Assembly (NCBI GenBank): GCA_033026295.1
Contig: CM065171.1
Location: 558,001-622,000, forward strand
Source of the DNA: Channa striata
Taxonomy: Eukaryota > Chordata > Actinopteri > Anabantiformes > Channidae
Length of the DNA: 64,000 nt
Direction: 5' to 3'
Shown one piece after another: positions 27,201 to 35,395 of this stretch; position 1 is the first letter of the stretch, and each line of letters opens with the position of its first letter. Made by a program: the position numbers and the translations under genes. Under the pieces are notes generated by a model that saw nothing but the letters and a program-made list of their open reading frames with translations, searched no databases and had not been told where the DNA came from.

Positions 27201-30200
27201 AACGTACATCGATTAGCCACAACATTAAGCCTTTTAATAAAAAAATGTGATGTTTTTTATAACAAATATTCTGAACTAGTGAATGCTGATGTATTATTAT
27301 GGTCTAATCACCTAGTTCAAATCCGGTCCACCTTTATATACAGTAATCTTTGATCCCTTTTAGTAGTTACTTTCCATAATTAATTCAGTTCAATTCAATT
27401 CAACTTTATTTATATAGCGTCAATTTACAACTAGGTCATCTAAAGGCGCACCATACATAATAAAGTCAAGACTATACAAACATTTATAGAAAACCCAACA
27501 AATCCCCCTTGAGCAGCTATAGGCAACAGTGGAGAGGAAAAACTCCCTTTACCGGAAGAAACCTCCTGTAGAACCAGGCTCAGGGTGGGCGGACATCTGC
27601 CTTGACCGGTTGGGCTGAGTGGAAAACACTGGGCAGGTTAGTAGGACCAGTAGCTGCGCACTGGAGGACACACAGCGCCAAAGCCGGGAACACCTGAAGA
27701 CAGGGACAGAGAGAGGGAGACAGAGAGGGAGAAAGACAACTACAGGACAAAGAAGACACAGAGTTAATGTCATACAGTGGTGACATTATAGATGTGGGGT
27801 GAGAGGAGAGAATGAAGAGAAGGGGAAAGTGGCGCAGTGCAGAGTCCCCCAGCAGTCCAAGCCTATAGCAGCATAATATAGTAGAGAGGGTGTCTGCTTC
27901 CCGAATCTGGACTGGGAGCTGGTTCCACAGGAGAGGAGCTTGATAGCTAAAGGCTCTGCCTCCCATTCTATTTTTGGAAATTCGGGAAACCATAAGTAGG
28001 CCTGCATTTTGGGACCGAAGTGGTCTAGTAGGATGATATGGTACTAAGAGATCTTTTAAATATGATGGGGCTTGACCGTTTAAAGCTTTATAGGTATGAA
28101 GAAGGGTTTTAAATTCTATTCTAAATTTAATTGGAAGCCAATGGAGAGAAGCTAATGAAGGTGAAATATGATCTCTCTTACCAATCCCAGTCAACAATCT
28201 TGCTGCAGCATTTTGGATTAATTGGAGGCTTTTTAGAGAGTTACTGGGGCAGCCTGAAAGTAGAGAATTACAGTAGTCCAATCTAGAAGTAACAAATGCA
28301 TGAAAAAGTTTTTCAGCATCGCTTTGAGAGAGGATGCTGCTAATTTTGGCAATGTTTCTTGGTGGAAGAAGACTGTTCTAGAGATTTGTTTTATGTGTGA
28401 GGTAAATGACAAATCCTGGTCAAAAATGACTCCAAGATTCCTTGCAGTACTACTGGGGGCCAGAGTTATGTCATCACGATATGTCATGTCAAATAACAAT
28501 ATGGTTGGAAAACATGTTTCTTAGACTTTTAGGCCCAAACACAATAACTTCAGTTTTATCTAAATTTAAAATTACACAGTCAGTATTGTTTAAATACATT
28601 TAACCATCTTAATGTTTTTGTTAGTTGGGTACTTTTACTTTTGTTTGTTAATTAAAATGTTGATGATGTTCTTTTACTTGAGTGAATTTGGCTTGACTAA
28701 ATTTTACTTGAGTTGAATTAGTACTTGGAAAGTTTCTTTAGCTATTAACTTGGTTAACTAAGCCAAACCCTGAATTTTAAAATTTTTGCTGGTGTAAAGT
28801 AGTAAAAATCAAGATTTATTTTGTTCTGCCATCAAGTTGAATAGCAAAAGTGATCTGGTCTGAAAACAAGTGGCCCACTAGCAGAAACCATCAATAAGCC
28901 AGTCAGCTGTTTCCTTCACTGCCAAAGCAGATCCACAGTTGTACATCTGTCACCTTGGCTACACGTGAGAAGCACGGTACAGATAACTTCAAGAGACTCA
29001 CTCACTCAGTGTTTTTCTATTTCAGTAACTAAATGTTTTATGAAGACATGACAGGGACAGTGTGTAATGTCTACACATCTATACAAACCATCAAAAGTCA
29101 GGTATTCACTCTGTCACCCTCAGCAGCTAAATGATAGAGTTCATATCACCAGGAATGTTTTCCTTGTCTTGTCACTGTGGAAATGTCTGGCTCTTATCCA
29201 GCTCAAACACACTCACACTCAAATAAATGTGGCCACACAATCCATCAGCACTTCTCTTAAAAATATTCCACAGGTAATCTCCAAACAGATGCTGCACCTT
29301 AAAGGATGCGCAGATACCACAGAGCTTATAGGCTCCATGCCTTGGCAGCTTGTAGCTGTTTTAATGGCAGCACAAGCTGGGGATCGTCATACTTTTTTGG
29401 CACGTCAGTGTATTTAGCCTTCTAAATGGATTCTGGTCGACTGATGCCTTCTTACATTAAGAGATTTAAAAAACCACTGGTCTCTCACAGTCTATTTTGG
29501 CTAATCCATCTTCACAAACATCTTGCTAACAATGGTTTCACAACCAGGTGTCAACATACATACATTTTCTTTGCCTTCATGTTTTTGGGTACTCCCAATA
29601 AAGACTCAAAAAGGTGGAAATATCTCAAATACCAATACACACAGCAACTATAGTTATGCAAAGAGTCTTTGAGGTGAAAGATATAAAAGTTCACCTATAG
29701 AGGCACCCCTATATACAGGTGTGGTGTGATGGTTGGTAGTGTCCACTCTATTATCAGCATCAGCAGCATAGAGATGGTGGAGTGCAGCAGCACAGCCCAA
29801 CGCAGCAGTTGGTCTTCACTGTTGCAAGTTCTTTTGTATGTCGGCCCCTATATTAATTTCCCTCTAAGATAACATGCAGTGTGAGTGGGCGGCTGAGAGG
29901 AAGAAGATCAGGAACATTGTGGTGGTACAAGATACAGACAGTAACCATGACTATATGACAGGTCGGCTAAAAATGGACCTTTAAGCCTTTGCTGATTACA
30001 CTTAAATAAAACAAAAATTAAAAATATAGACTTGCCAAGACCACAGCTAGTTGAGAAATTCACTCTCCTCTTGAAACTCTCATGTAAACACACTTGAAAT
30101 AACCAACTACAAATCAGAGGAAAAGTGTAGCTGAATAATAAATGTAGCTGGCTGCTTCAGTCCTTGTTGACTATATTAGAAAGAATGTGAAGCAGTTATG

Positions 30201-32103
30201 TTCTTCTTTTGCAGGTGGTGAAATTGAAAGGTCAAGTTTTGTCAGTGATGTATCGTTTCCGAATGAAGAACAGGGAGTGGATGCTGATCCGAACCAGCAG
30301 CTTCACCTTCCAGAACCCGTACTCGGATGAGATAGAGTATATCATCTGCACCAACACCAATGTCAAGTATGGTCTTTGTTCTCCTCTACATAGAAACACA
30401 TTTCCAGTTCATTTAAAATGATGCACACTGAGAACCCTGTCTGACTGAATTCACAGTACAGTATACACAGTATCAGCTTTGGACCCTGGCCCGAGGCGTT
30501 TCACACTAAACCCTGTTTTAGACAGACTTGATTTCTGTGCCCATTCAGCAAGCACAGGAGGCACAACTTATAAAATTAAACATTTCAGAAACCGCGCATG
30601 TCGGAGCCATTCAGCTAATAAGAAAAGAAATGTCATCAACAAGCCCACTCGCTCGCTTTTAATTATCTTAACCATTCGTCACAGAACAGTGTGCTACCAC
30701 CCAGCAGCTCACACACGTTATAAGACATTGCACTGGGCGTTCGAAGTATATAACGTGGATAATGTCCAAGACAGTCAACTGATAGAAAAGTCTACTTAGG
30801 GGTTTACACCATAAAGGAAAATTTTAGTATTGTAGCACGTGTGAAAGAGGCTTGACAATATTGAAGTGGCACAGTACTTGGGACCTGGGTCTTTCCACAG
30901 AGCAGTGAAGTTGCTTGAATGAATAGGGAAATGTCTCCAACCAAGAAGAAAGTGGTCCAGTTTTTTAGGCTGAAATTGCCCTGAACATAACAAGTAAAAT
31001 TTCTGTTAAAAATAACAAAAGGTGATAATTCTGTTGGACAATAAACCTTTTTTTATAATTATTACAGTACTTATAATGCTTACTTATCCTGTGAGTTATT
31101 TTATTATACTCCAAAATCCAAAATCAGAGTTGTACATGTAAGTTAGAGATGATGACCATGATGTGTTGTGCAGGCAGCTTCAGCAGCAGCAGCAGGCTGA
31201 GCTGGAGGTTCACCAGAGAGATGGGCTCACTGCCTACGATCTGTCCCAGGTAAGACTCCACTACCATTTCATCAGCCCACTTAGCTTGTTGGAAAAAGGC
31301 AATCATTAATACATAATTTAAATAAGGTGGACTTATGGAGCAGGATTTTTATCGTGGCCCTAATCCTCATCTTCATAAAGGGGATGTACTGTGTCTCCAA
31401 CAGTTTTAAAGCAGCCTACATTGAATTACTAGGAGATATTGCGTAGCAGAAATTCATGTAAAGCATTTTGTTTTTTGATAGCAAAAAGTGCCAGTTTGAA
31501 AAACCTGGAACTGACCTTTAATAATAACATCAGAAAGAAATTAGGAGCAAAGGACAATAAGCCTTTTCTTTGCATACTTGGCTAAAAATTTACCACGGTG
31601 ACTCCAATGAAACTGTTTTTATGGAATCGCAGCTTGTGTATCACTCGTACTGTGTAAATGTTGACTGTTTTTCCCACATTCGCAACATAGCTGAAGTGGC
31701 TCAAGTGTGATCAGGTGACTTGGATCAGATTTGTTTCACAAAGGTTGATGTGATGTTTTGTTTTAAGGACATGACTCACGTTTCACTAAAATGTGTGCGT
31801 GTGTTAGTTTAAAACAATGGTTTCACCTAAAAACATGTCTGTGGACCTTAAAAGAAAGTCAGAAAGATTAGATATAAAAAACTTTATGAGGCATGTAATG
31901 TCAATGTAGACTTTATGTCATTTTTGAGACGTCATGTCATTCCAAACCCCTCCCCATATTCACCCCCACCCTTAGGTGCCTGTGGCCAGCGTTAGCAGTG
32001 GTGTCCATGAGGCGGCGAAGAACATTGACAAGACAGAAGCCCTGTTCTCCCAGGAGAGAGACCCACGCTTTGCTGAGATGTACACCAGCATTTCTGCCTG
32101 TAT

Positions 32104-32154
<51 letters not shown>

Positions 32155-35100
32155 CAACATGCCCCCTGATGGCCATCGTATTTCTTTTGATTACCTCCTG
32201 TGTCTCTTACGTATGTGTGTGTTTGTGTGTGTAGCGGGAGATAAGAAGATGATGGTTCCCTCCTCTACAGCTGGTGGACAACAACTCTACACTCAGAGCT
32301 CTCCGTTCCAGCAGGGACACTCTGGTAAAAACTTCAGGTATGTCAGTAATGTGTGTTAGTGTGTGTCATTGGGTTGTAACTTAATGAGTTAGTCCTTCTG
32401 TAACACACCACTGTGGAGCAAAATAACGCCAGACTGAGCTTCAGATTCCATTTCCTTGGTGTTTTTGTGCCCTCAGCTCCTCTGTGATCCATGTCCCTGG
32501 TGTGAACGACATCCAGCCATCAGGCTCATCCAATCAGAATCTAGCTCAGATCTCCAGACAGCTTAATACAGGCCAGGTGGCATGGTCAGGCAATCGACCT
32601 CCCTTCTCTGGACAGGTAACACACACAAGAAAACGCTCTCATATTAAAAAAAAGTGTTTATCACTGAAGTGAAACCACTGGATCATTAATAAAGTCAGCA
32701 GTCTCCATGGTTCCCATGATTGCCAAACTCATTTTCTCTGCTCCTCCTGTACCCCAGACTCCCATTCCTGGTGCCTGTTAACAGATGGACTAGTTGCCAT
32801 GCTCGCATGAGTGTGTGTGTTTTTCACAGTCCTGCCAGGGGAAGGCACGCAACATATGTTTCTTAACAGGCTCATCTGTCTTCCACACACACTGCTGCAC
32901 TTGTCAGGTCATTCCAATAGATAGTTCCTTTAACTATGAATGCATCACAATAACTAGAGCCAGATAATATGAGGGGGCGAGAGGATAGGATGTGTTCACC
33001 ATCTCTAAACACAGCAGGCACCAAAAACTATGATCATGTAGCATTTCCACGTGTCCAGGAGAAAATGCAATTCAACGGTGACTTAAGTGAATAAATTAAA
33101 CCGTCTACTAAAGGGCAACACAGTGGTGGAACGTTTCAAGTCCCCGGCCAGGTGCATTCTTTGTGTTAATGTAAGCATGTAACTCTTGTCTGTGTTTGTC
33201 TCGCTGTGTTGGCCCTGAGATTCATTGGATAAGCTGTGTATTTTGCCTGTGCTCTTCAGTCCAGTAAAGCCCAGTCCAGTCCATTCGGTATTGGTTCTGG
33301 GCACAGCTACCAGACTGACCCGGCTTCCTACAGTCCTCTGTCATCCCCAGCCACTTCCTCACCCAGCGGCAACACCTATTCAGGTCTAACAAACCGCAGC
33401 ACAGCATTTGGTGAGCTCCATTTCAATCCTCTTTTATTACTGATTGTACATTTATTACAGGCTGTGTTTAAGAGCCAGCTACTAGGACTAATTGTGAATT
33501 CACTTTATCATTACCTGAATGTATTGTATGAATGTAACATTGCTACTTGAAATCATGAAAACGGTTCCATCACTGGATGCAAACCTTTGACTACTTTTTT
33601 GTTTCACTTGGAGACATTCATTCAGACAAGAGAAATAAGAATGAAAACTAAATGCTTGGATCATCTCGCTACCATTCCACATGCAATAATATTACTGATT
33701 TGTCACTCAGACATTTTAAAAAGGTCTGGCAGAGCTTTTGCACTTACATTTGTATATACTTTATGTGGATAAGCAAACCTGATCTAGTGACAGAAGCTTG
33801 TTGAAAATGAATCAAAATCCAAAGCAAAAAAAAAAAGTCAAGGATAATGGAGAGAGCAAAACTCTGAGGACACTCAAGTCTCGTTGCAAGAAACACTAAA
33901 GTGCGAAAATGTATTCCAGAGCTTGATGTGCTTTTTGTCGACAGGTTGTACTGTATACTCACAGTGGATGGGGCCAGCCCGCTTCCTACATTCGTGCCCC
34001 TTATTTTGTTGAAAACTCACCAGCAGGGTGTGTGCAGTCACCCAGCTGCAGAGATCACTGAACAGAAATGTGCTGTGCTCGCTATTGCCCCCACCATCAC
34101 TGACAGAAAGCAGAGGAGTAAAGGAAACAAAAAACTTGACTTTAGGCCACTTTTCTTAGTCTGAGTGTTAAAGAAATCAGGGAACTTAAAGTCTAACAAG
34201 CATTACATGCCACTCCATGATTATACATAAACAAATGTAGACAAGTCAGATGAAGATCATCATTTGGTAGAAACACTTTAACGACACATGGTTACAAATG
34301 GACTGTTGAACAGAAAGGTTACGAACAGATTGTGTGTGTTTTAGGTTGTTGGAGCTGTCACTGCTGTACCCAGAATCATGGCAGTTCTCTGCGTTAACCA
34401 TCCTGAAATCCAGACCAAAGAGTCGTCTCCTCTACGTTTTTAATCAAAATAACTGTTTGTTACATACATGTTGTATTAGCCCATTTTTTATGATACACAG
34501 TGTTCAGATTGAGCTTTCAAAATTAAAGTCAAAGTGTTTCTGCTGACTGAGCAACATTTGTTTTCCTGGAGCCGCAGCACAGAGTGGCAAAAGTCCACCA
34601 TAACACAAAAGGCTGAGAAGAGTTGAGTGTGTTGAGTCGGTGATGGCTCATCAGCCAGCTGCTCTGAACCACGGTTTGTTGTCCACATGACTGTAGGAGT
34701 AAAGCATGACCAGCATGCAACAACTGCTTGATGGACTTTTAATGGACACACACATTAGCCAAATGGACTATTTCTTTCTACTGCCTCTCTTCGTCTTCCT
34801 CCTCTCGGGCAGATTTTTTGACTAATATATTTTGCCATTTCTTTTAAACACTCAACATCCTCATTCCCAAATGTCAGACCATTTGAACAATTTGACAACC
34901 AGCTCTTTTGTGGTTTGATGTTCTTTTCAGTATTTGTTTATGGTTATAAGCTGTTGTTTTTCATATTTTGTCTATCTCTGTGTCCTCTGAAACATTTAAC
35001 CCTGTGTGTGTTTCCAGATGTGTCAGGGGAGAGCAGTCAGAGTGGAGCCCAGTTCCCAGGTCGTCCCAGTGAGGTCTGGTCCCAGTGGCAGAACCAGCAT

Positions 35101-35395
35101 CACTCCCAGCAGGCTGGGGAGCAGCACACACACCCCAACCCCAGCCAGACCGAAGTCTTCCAGGTAAACAAACACACAAAGACTGTATTGTGTTAAAGCG
35201 TCCTCCAGCCTCTGGCGTACACACATGTGATGTGTCTGATAAGAGCTGTTTGTCCTCGGCACACATCTGAACCCTCTCATCTCTGTCTCTCTGCAGGACA
35301 TGTTACCCATGGCTGGAGATCCCACCCAGGGAACTGCCAACTACAACATAGAGGACTTCGCTGACCTTGGCATGTTCCCACCCTTCTCTGAGTAA
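1758..35395 (+). CDS. arnt2: arnt2, aryl hydrocarbon receptor nuclear translocator 2 (5'-partial, 16 coding exons)
   Basis: Class II bHLH-PAS transcription factor that acts in the nucleus as the shared dimer partner of class I bHLH-PAS proteins (SIM1, HIF-alpha, NPAS4, AHR). The coding segments are 1758-1971, 3139-3352, 9900-10002, 16069-16134, 18702-18787, 23849-23925, 24967-25101, 26921-26995, 30215-30366, 31174-31249, 31976-32099, 32235-32337, 32477-32615, 33260-33410, 35018-35163 and 35297-35395. All introns begin GT and end AG, and every junction keeps frame, giving 653 codons plus stop. Order: bHLH (about residues 1-55), PAS-A (about 73-228), PAS-B with PAC (about 255-375), then a Gln/Ser-rich C-terminal region ending in FADLGMFPPFSE. 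It is ARNT2, not ARNT1, because it has SMRGTGN after helix 2, LQVTSSPVSMDMNG, the QLQQQQQAELEVHQRDGL run and VHVPGVNDIQ. Human ARNT2 has 717 residues, so only about 60 N-terminal residues are missing upstream. The gene is compact compared with the mammalian locus. Confidence 0.97.
1972..3138 (+). other. arnt2: arnt2 intron between bHLH and PAS-A exons
   Basis: 1.17 kb. Around 2119-2260 are several agtaaaagtacaagta-like pieces common in teleost interspersed repeats. A (GT)13 microsatellite lies at 3082-3107, just before the acceptor. A second similar agtaaaagt-type patch (reverse strand) occurs near 28630-28730. No gene. Confidence 0.5.
3081..3114 (+). repeat. GT microsatellite
   Basis: About 13 uninterrupted GT units, then tttgtgtg. 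It lies 25 bases upstream of the exon-b acceptor but is separated from it by a normal pyrimidine tract (cttttcccatctctgtag). Confidence 0.95.
3139..3352 (+). CDS. arnt2: arnt2 coding exon b: PAS-A, first half
   Basis: Acceptor ctctgtag|gag, donor aca g|gtagag (phase 1). It encodes ELKHLILEAADGFLFVVAAE and continues through the conserved VSDSVTPVLN, WFGSTLYEQVHPDD and LREQLSTSEN blocks, which form the start of PAS-A. The Gly codon is split with the next exon 6.5 kb downstream. Confidence 0.97.
3545..3585. repeat. Perfect inverted repeat (15-bp stem, 11-base loop)
   Basis: aaatgttaggaacct at 3545-3559 is the exact reverse complement of aggttcctaacattt at 3571-3585, with loop atacccgtgcc. A further partial copy, ttcctaacat, follows at 3585-3594. 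Confidence 0.85.
6582..7535 (+). mobile_element. hAT-like non-autonomous element (right end decayed)
   Basis: It begins with CAGGGGTCGGCAA, the typical end of many vertebrate hAT elements, followed by agagccattcggacccgttt and the gggagccacaaaaccc block. Towards the right are agcgagccacagcagaggga and cacatgcgg, the usual sub-terminal sequence of the same family. The expected right terminus (gttgccgacccctg) is gone. No transposase frame remains. Confidence 0.6.
9900..10002 (+). CDS. arnt2: arnt2 coding exon c: PAS-A centre
   Basis: Acceptor tgttaatag|gg, donor atg ag|gtgtgt (phase 2). It encodes GRILDLKTGTVKKEG, then MRMCMGSRRSFICRMR, one of the most conserved stretches of the ARNT family. The Gly and Arg codons at its two ends are completed by the neighbouring exons. 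Confidence 0.96.
10060..10175 (+). repeat. Fragment of a common teleost interspersed repeat
   Basis: gagacagacaaccattcatg, then cacacctgcagcc and caataattaacccacatgtc follow the order of the widespread fish repeat that reads ccaacacagagacagacaac ... cacacctacgg ... caccaattaacctaacatg. A second copy lies at 60058-60175. Confidence 0.45.
10228..10674 (-). mobile_element. L2-type LINE 3' end (3' UTR only)
   Basis: Read on the minus strand it ends with the tail cactatataaataaagttg and then (ttgaa)n, the 3' tail used by teleost L2-clade LINEs. It matches, over its full length, the 3' UTR part of the copies at 12068 and 53700-54215. It is cut off before any reverse-transcriptase sequence. Confidence 0.8.
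12068..13083 (-). mobile_element. L2-type LINE 3' end with C-terminal ORF2 fragment
   Basis: The minus strand carries, from 13083 down, an open C-terminal ORF2 segment (13089-12568: SRLDYCNSLLSGCP, RLLTGIGKRDHISPSLASLH, YLKDLLIPYHPTRPLRS, SRMGGRAFSYQAPLLWNQLP, FLFDKAYSWL stop), then the 3' UTR and a (ttgaa)n tail. The flanks show aaacat at 12062-12067 and 13084-13089, a possible target-site duplication. The ORF ends at the consensus stop, so this copy is fairly well preserved. Confidence 0.85.
16069..16134 (+). CDS. arnt2: arnt2 coding exon d: PAS-A loop (short exon)
   Basis: A 66-base exon between acceptor catgtgcag and donor tac ag|gtacag. It encodes CGSAPLDHISLNRLSNMRKR, then Tyr and a split Arg. 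The match to ARNT2 (CGNAPLDHLPLNR...MRKRFR) is better than to ARNT1 at this variable loop. The donor GTACAG is repeated directly after itself (gtacagtacag). Confidence 0.94.
16559..16587 (+). repeat. AAT trinucleotide microsatellite
   Basis: About nine uninterrupted AAT units. Confidence 0.95.
16764..17165 (-). mobile_element. L2-type LINE 3' UTR fragment
   Basis: Antisense to arnt2. It has the same (ttgaa)n tail and 3' UTR landmarks as the other copies (gaagaaacctccagcagaac, aacattgggcaggttagtag, gtagctgcacactgg). The end facing the ORF diverges after gaaggcacagctacg-like sequence. Confidence 0.8.
18702..18787 (+). CDS. arnt2: arnt2 coding exon e: PAS-A end
   Basis: It encodes NGLGPSKEGEAQYSVVHC and TGYIKAWPPAG, which closes PAS-A. 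The donor is gca g|gtttgt (phase 1). The acceptor (gtgtgtgtgttggatgaacag) lacks a clear pyrimidine tract and is GT-rich instead, but the phase and the protein match fix the boundary. Confidence 0.95.
20350..20369 (+). repeat. AC microsatellite
   Basis: About ten AC units. Confidence 0.9.
21130..21420 (+). repeat. Degenerate teleost interspersed repeat
   Basis: gatgaactgattagattttg is followed by ggtcagaggtcagaggtcaa and a repeated aaatttggatgaactcattc unit. The patch at about 10880-10985 (gattttggtggtcaaaggtc, gatgaactgatgaac) shares the same words. I recognise it as a frequent fish repeat but cannot assign a class. Confidence 0.35.
23849..23925 (+). CDS. arnt2: arnt2 coding exon f: PAS-A/PAS-B linker
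   Basis: Acceptor ttcctcag, donor ctg cag|gtatgt. It encodes (G)MTIPEEDTEAGQTGKYCLVA and then IGRLQ. The IPEED start is typical of ARNT2. It ends in phase 0. Confidence 0.96.
23926..24966 (+). other. arnt2: arnt2 intron (1.0 kb)
   Basis: Contains a compound (AT)16(AC)n microsatellite at 24171-24236 and a poly(A) run at 24339-24357. Near 24869, caggggtgcccaca resembles one hAT end with no partner. Confidence 0.6.
24171..24236 (+). repeat. Compound AT/AC microsatellite
   Basis: AT units to about 24202, then AC units with small interruptions. Confidence 0.95.
24967..25101 (+). CDS. arnt2: arnt2 coding exon g: PAS-B start
   Basis: 45 codons between ctccctcag and cag|gttaga. It encodes VTSSPVSMDMNGLSVPTEFL, then SRHNSDGVITFVDPRC and INVIGYQPQ, the first strands of PAS-B. 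Both ends are in phase 0. Confidence 0.97.
25102..26920 (+). other. arnt2: arnt2 intron (1.8 kb)
   Basis: Apart from an antisense SINE at 25300-25536 it holds nothing recognisable. Confidence 0.6.
25300..25536 (-). mobile_element. tRNA-derived SINE (antisense to arnt2)
   Basis: On the minus strand it begins gtggctgtagctcagttgg, with a perfect RNA polymerase III A box (tagctcagttgg, 25523-25512), then a B-box-like ggtttgatctc. The body gtgtccttgggcaagacacc and a tail with gcagacgcttttatccaaag (written here in + orientation) are words very common in teleost SINEs. It is a mobile element, not a tRNA gene. Confidence 0.75.
26921..26995 (+). CDS. arnt2: arnt2 coding exon h: PAS-B middle
   Basis: 25 codons after acceptor tgtcttacag, ending caa cag|gtacaa. 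It encodes DLLGKDILEFCHPEDQSHLR and ESFQQ, the PAS-B helical segment. The FCHPED block is diagnostic of the family. Confidence 0.97.
26996..30214 (+). other. arnt2: arnt2 intron (3.2 kb)
   Basis: Dominated by an antisense L2 copy at 27382-28582. The remaining 28600-30200 shows no recognised element apart from ttacttgagt-like pieces near 28630-28730. Confidence 0.6.
27382..28582 (-). mobile_element. L2-type LINE 3' end with interrupted ORF2 fragment
   Basis: The minus strand reads, from 28582, the ORF2 segment DITLAPSSTARNLGVIFDQD, LSFTSHIKQISRT and SRLDY...NSLLSGCP, with a frame change near 28280, then RMGGRAFSYQAPLLWNQLP, the 3' UTR and the (ttgaa)n tail. The 3' UTR has lost a block near 27625 and the end of the ORF is deleted near 27870 (ADTLSTI then shifts), so it is a dead copy. 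Confidence 0.85.
30215..30366 (+). CDS. arnt2: arnt2 coding exon i: PAS-B end and PAC
   Basis: It encodes VVKLKGQVLSVMYRFRMKN, REWMLIRTSSFTFQNPYSD and EIEYIICTNTNV, the last beta strands of PAS-B. The acceptor is ttcttcttttgcag and the donor gtc aa|gtatgg. The final Lys codon is split across the intron. Confidence 0.97.
30367..31173 (+). other. arnt2: arnt2 intron (0.8 kb)
   Basis: No repeat or gene recognised. Confidence 0.6.
31174..31249 (+). CDS. arnt2: arnt2 coding exon j: Gln-rich linker
   Basis: Acceptor tgttgtgcag, donor tcc cag|gtaaga. It encodes QLQQQQQAELEVHQRDGLTA and YDLSQ. The Gln run and the ELEVHQRDGL motif are signatures of ARNT2. Both ends fit the frame. Confidence 0.96.
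31250..31975 (+). other. arnt2: arnt2 intron (0.7 kb)
   Basis: No repeat or gene recognised. It ends in a C-rich tract (cccctccccatattcacccc) before the acceptor ttag. Confidence 0.6.
31976..32099 (+). CDS. arnt2: arnt2 coding exon k: C-terminal region, ERDPRFAEM block
   Basis: Acceptor cacccttag, donor gcc t|gtatga (phase 1). It encodes VPVASVSSGVHEAAKNIDKT, then EALFSQERDPRFAEMYTSIS and A. The donor lies 5 bases before a 24-unit AC microsatellite (32105-32152); reading through it would give a Thr-His repeat, which is not protein-coding here. Confidence 0.95.
32100..32234 (+). other. arnt2: Short arnt2 intron with AC repeat at 5' end and GT repeat at 3' end
   Basis: A 135-base intron. Its donor gtatga is followed at once by 24 AC units (32105-32152), and its last 24 bases are GT-rich (gtatgtgtgtgtttgtgtgt then gtag). 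There is no pyrimidine tract. The two tracts are complementary and could pair, drawing the splice sites together. Confidence 0.9.
32105..32152 (+). repeat. (AC)24 microsatellite
   Basis: 48 uninterrupted bases of AC, beginning 5 bases inside the intron. Length variation between individuals is likely. Confidence 0.98.
32235..32337 (+). CDS. arnt2: arnt2 coding exon l
   Basis: The acceptor is tgtgtgtgtag, GT-rich rather than pyrimidine-rich. The donor is ttc ag|gtatgt. It encodes (S)GDKKMMVPSSTAGGQQ, then LYTQSSPFQQGHSGKNF, matching the ARNT2 KKMM...SGHSGKAFS region. The boundary is fixed by phase (1 in, 2 out) and protein match. Confidence 0.93.
32477..32615 (+). CDS. arnt2: arnt2 coding exon m
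   Basis: Acceptor tgtgccctcag, donor gga cag|gtaaca. It encodes (S)SSVIHVPGVNDIQPSG, SSNQNLAQISRQLNTGQV and AWSGNRPPFSGQ, a region specific to ARNT2. It ends in phase 0. Confidence 0.96.
32616..33259 (+). other. arnt2: arnt2 intron (0.64 kb)
   Basis: Contains a strong unused acceptor (ctctgctcctcctgtacccc then ag, to 32757) discussed in the findings. No repeat recognised. Confidence 0.5.
33260..33410 (+). CDS. arnt2: arnt2 coding exon n: Ser/Pro-rich region
   Basis: Acceptor gctcttcag, donor ttt g|gtgagc. It encodes SSKAQSSPFGIGSGHSYQTD, PASYSPLSSPATSSPSGN and TYSGLTNRSTAF. Joined to the previous exon it reads SGQ-SSKAQ. From memory, mammalian ARNT2 has about five more residues here (see findings). 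Confidence 0.95.
33411..35017 (+). other. arnt2: arnt2 intron (1.6 kb)
   Basis: Nothing recognisable. Short ORFs on both strands have no protein features. Confidence 0.6.
35018..35163 (+). CDS. arnt2: arnt2 coding exon o
   Basis: Acceptor gtgtttccag, donor ttc cag|gtaaac. It encodes (D)VSGESSQSGAQFPGR, PSEVWSQWQNQHHSQQAGE and QHTHPNPSQTEVFQ. PSEVWSQWQ and QTEVFQ are conserved in ARNT2. Confidence 0.96.
35297..35395 (+). CDS. arnt2: arnt2 last coding exon: C-terminus and stop
   Basis: Acceptor gtctctctgcag. It encodes DMLPMAGDPTQGTANYNIED and then FADLGMFPPFSE, followed by TAA at 35393-35395. This acidic/hydrophobic tail is the conserved C-terminal end of the ARNT2 transactivation region. 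Confidence 0.97.
   Translation, partial: DMLPMAGDPTQGTANYNIEDFADLGMFPPFSE

Noticed and set aside
31937..32359. ORFs with Cys-Val or Thr-His repeats across the AC microsatellite
   Set aside because: They read through the AC repeat of an intron; the arnt2 frame is continued by splicing around it.
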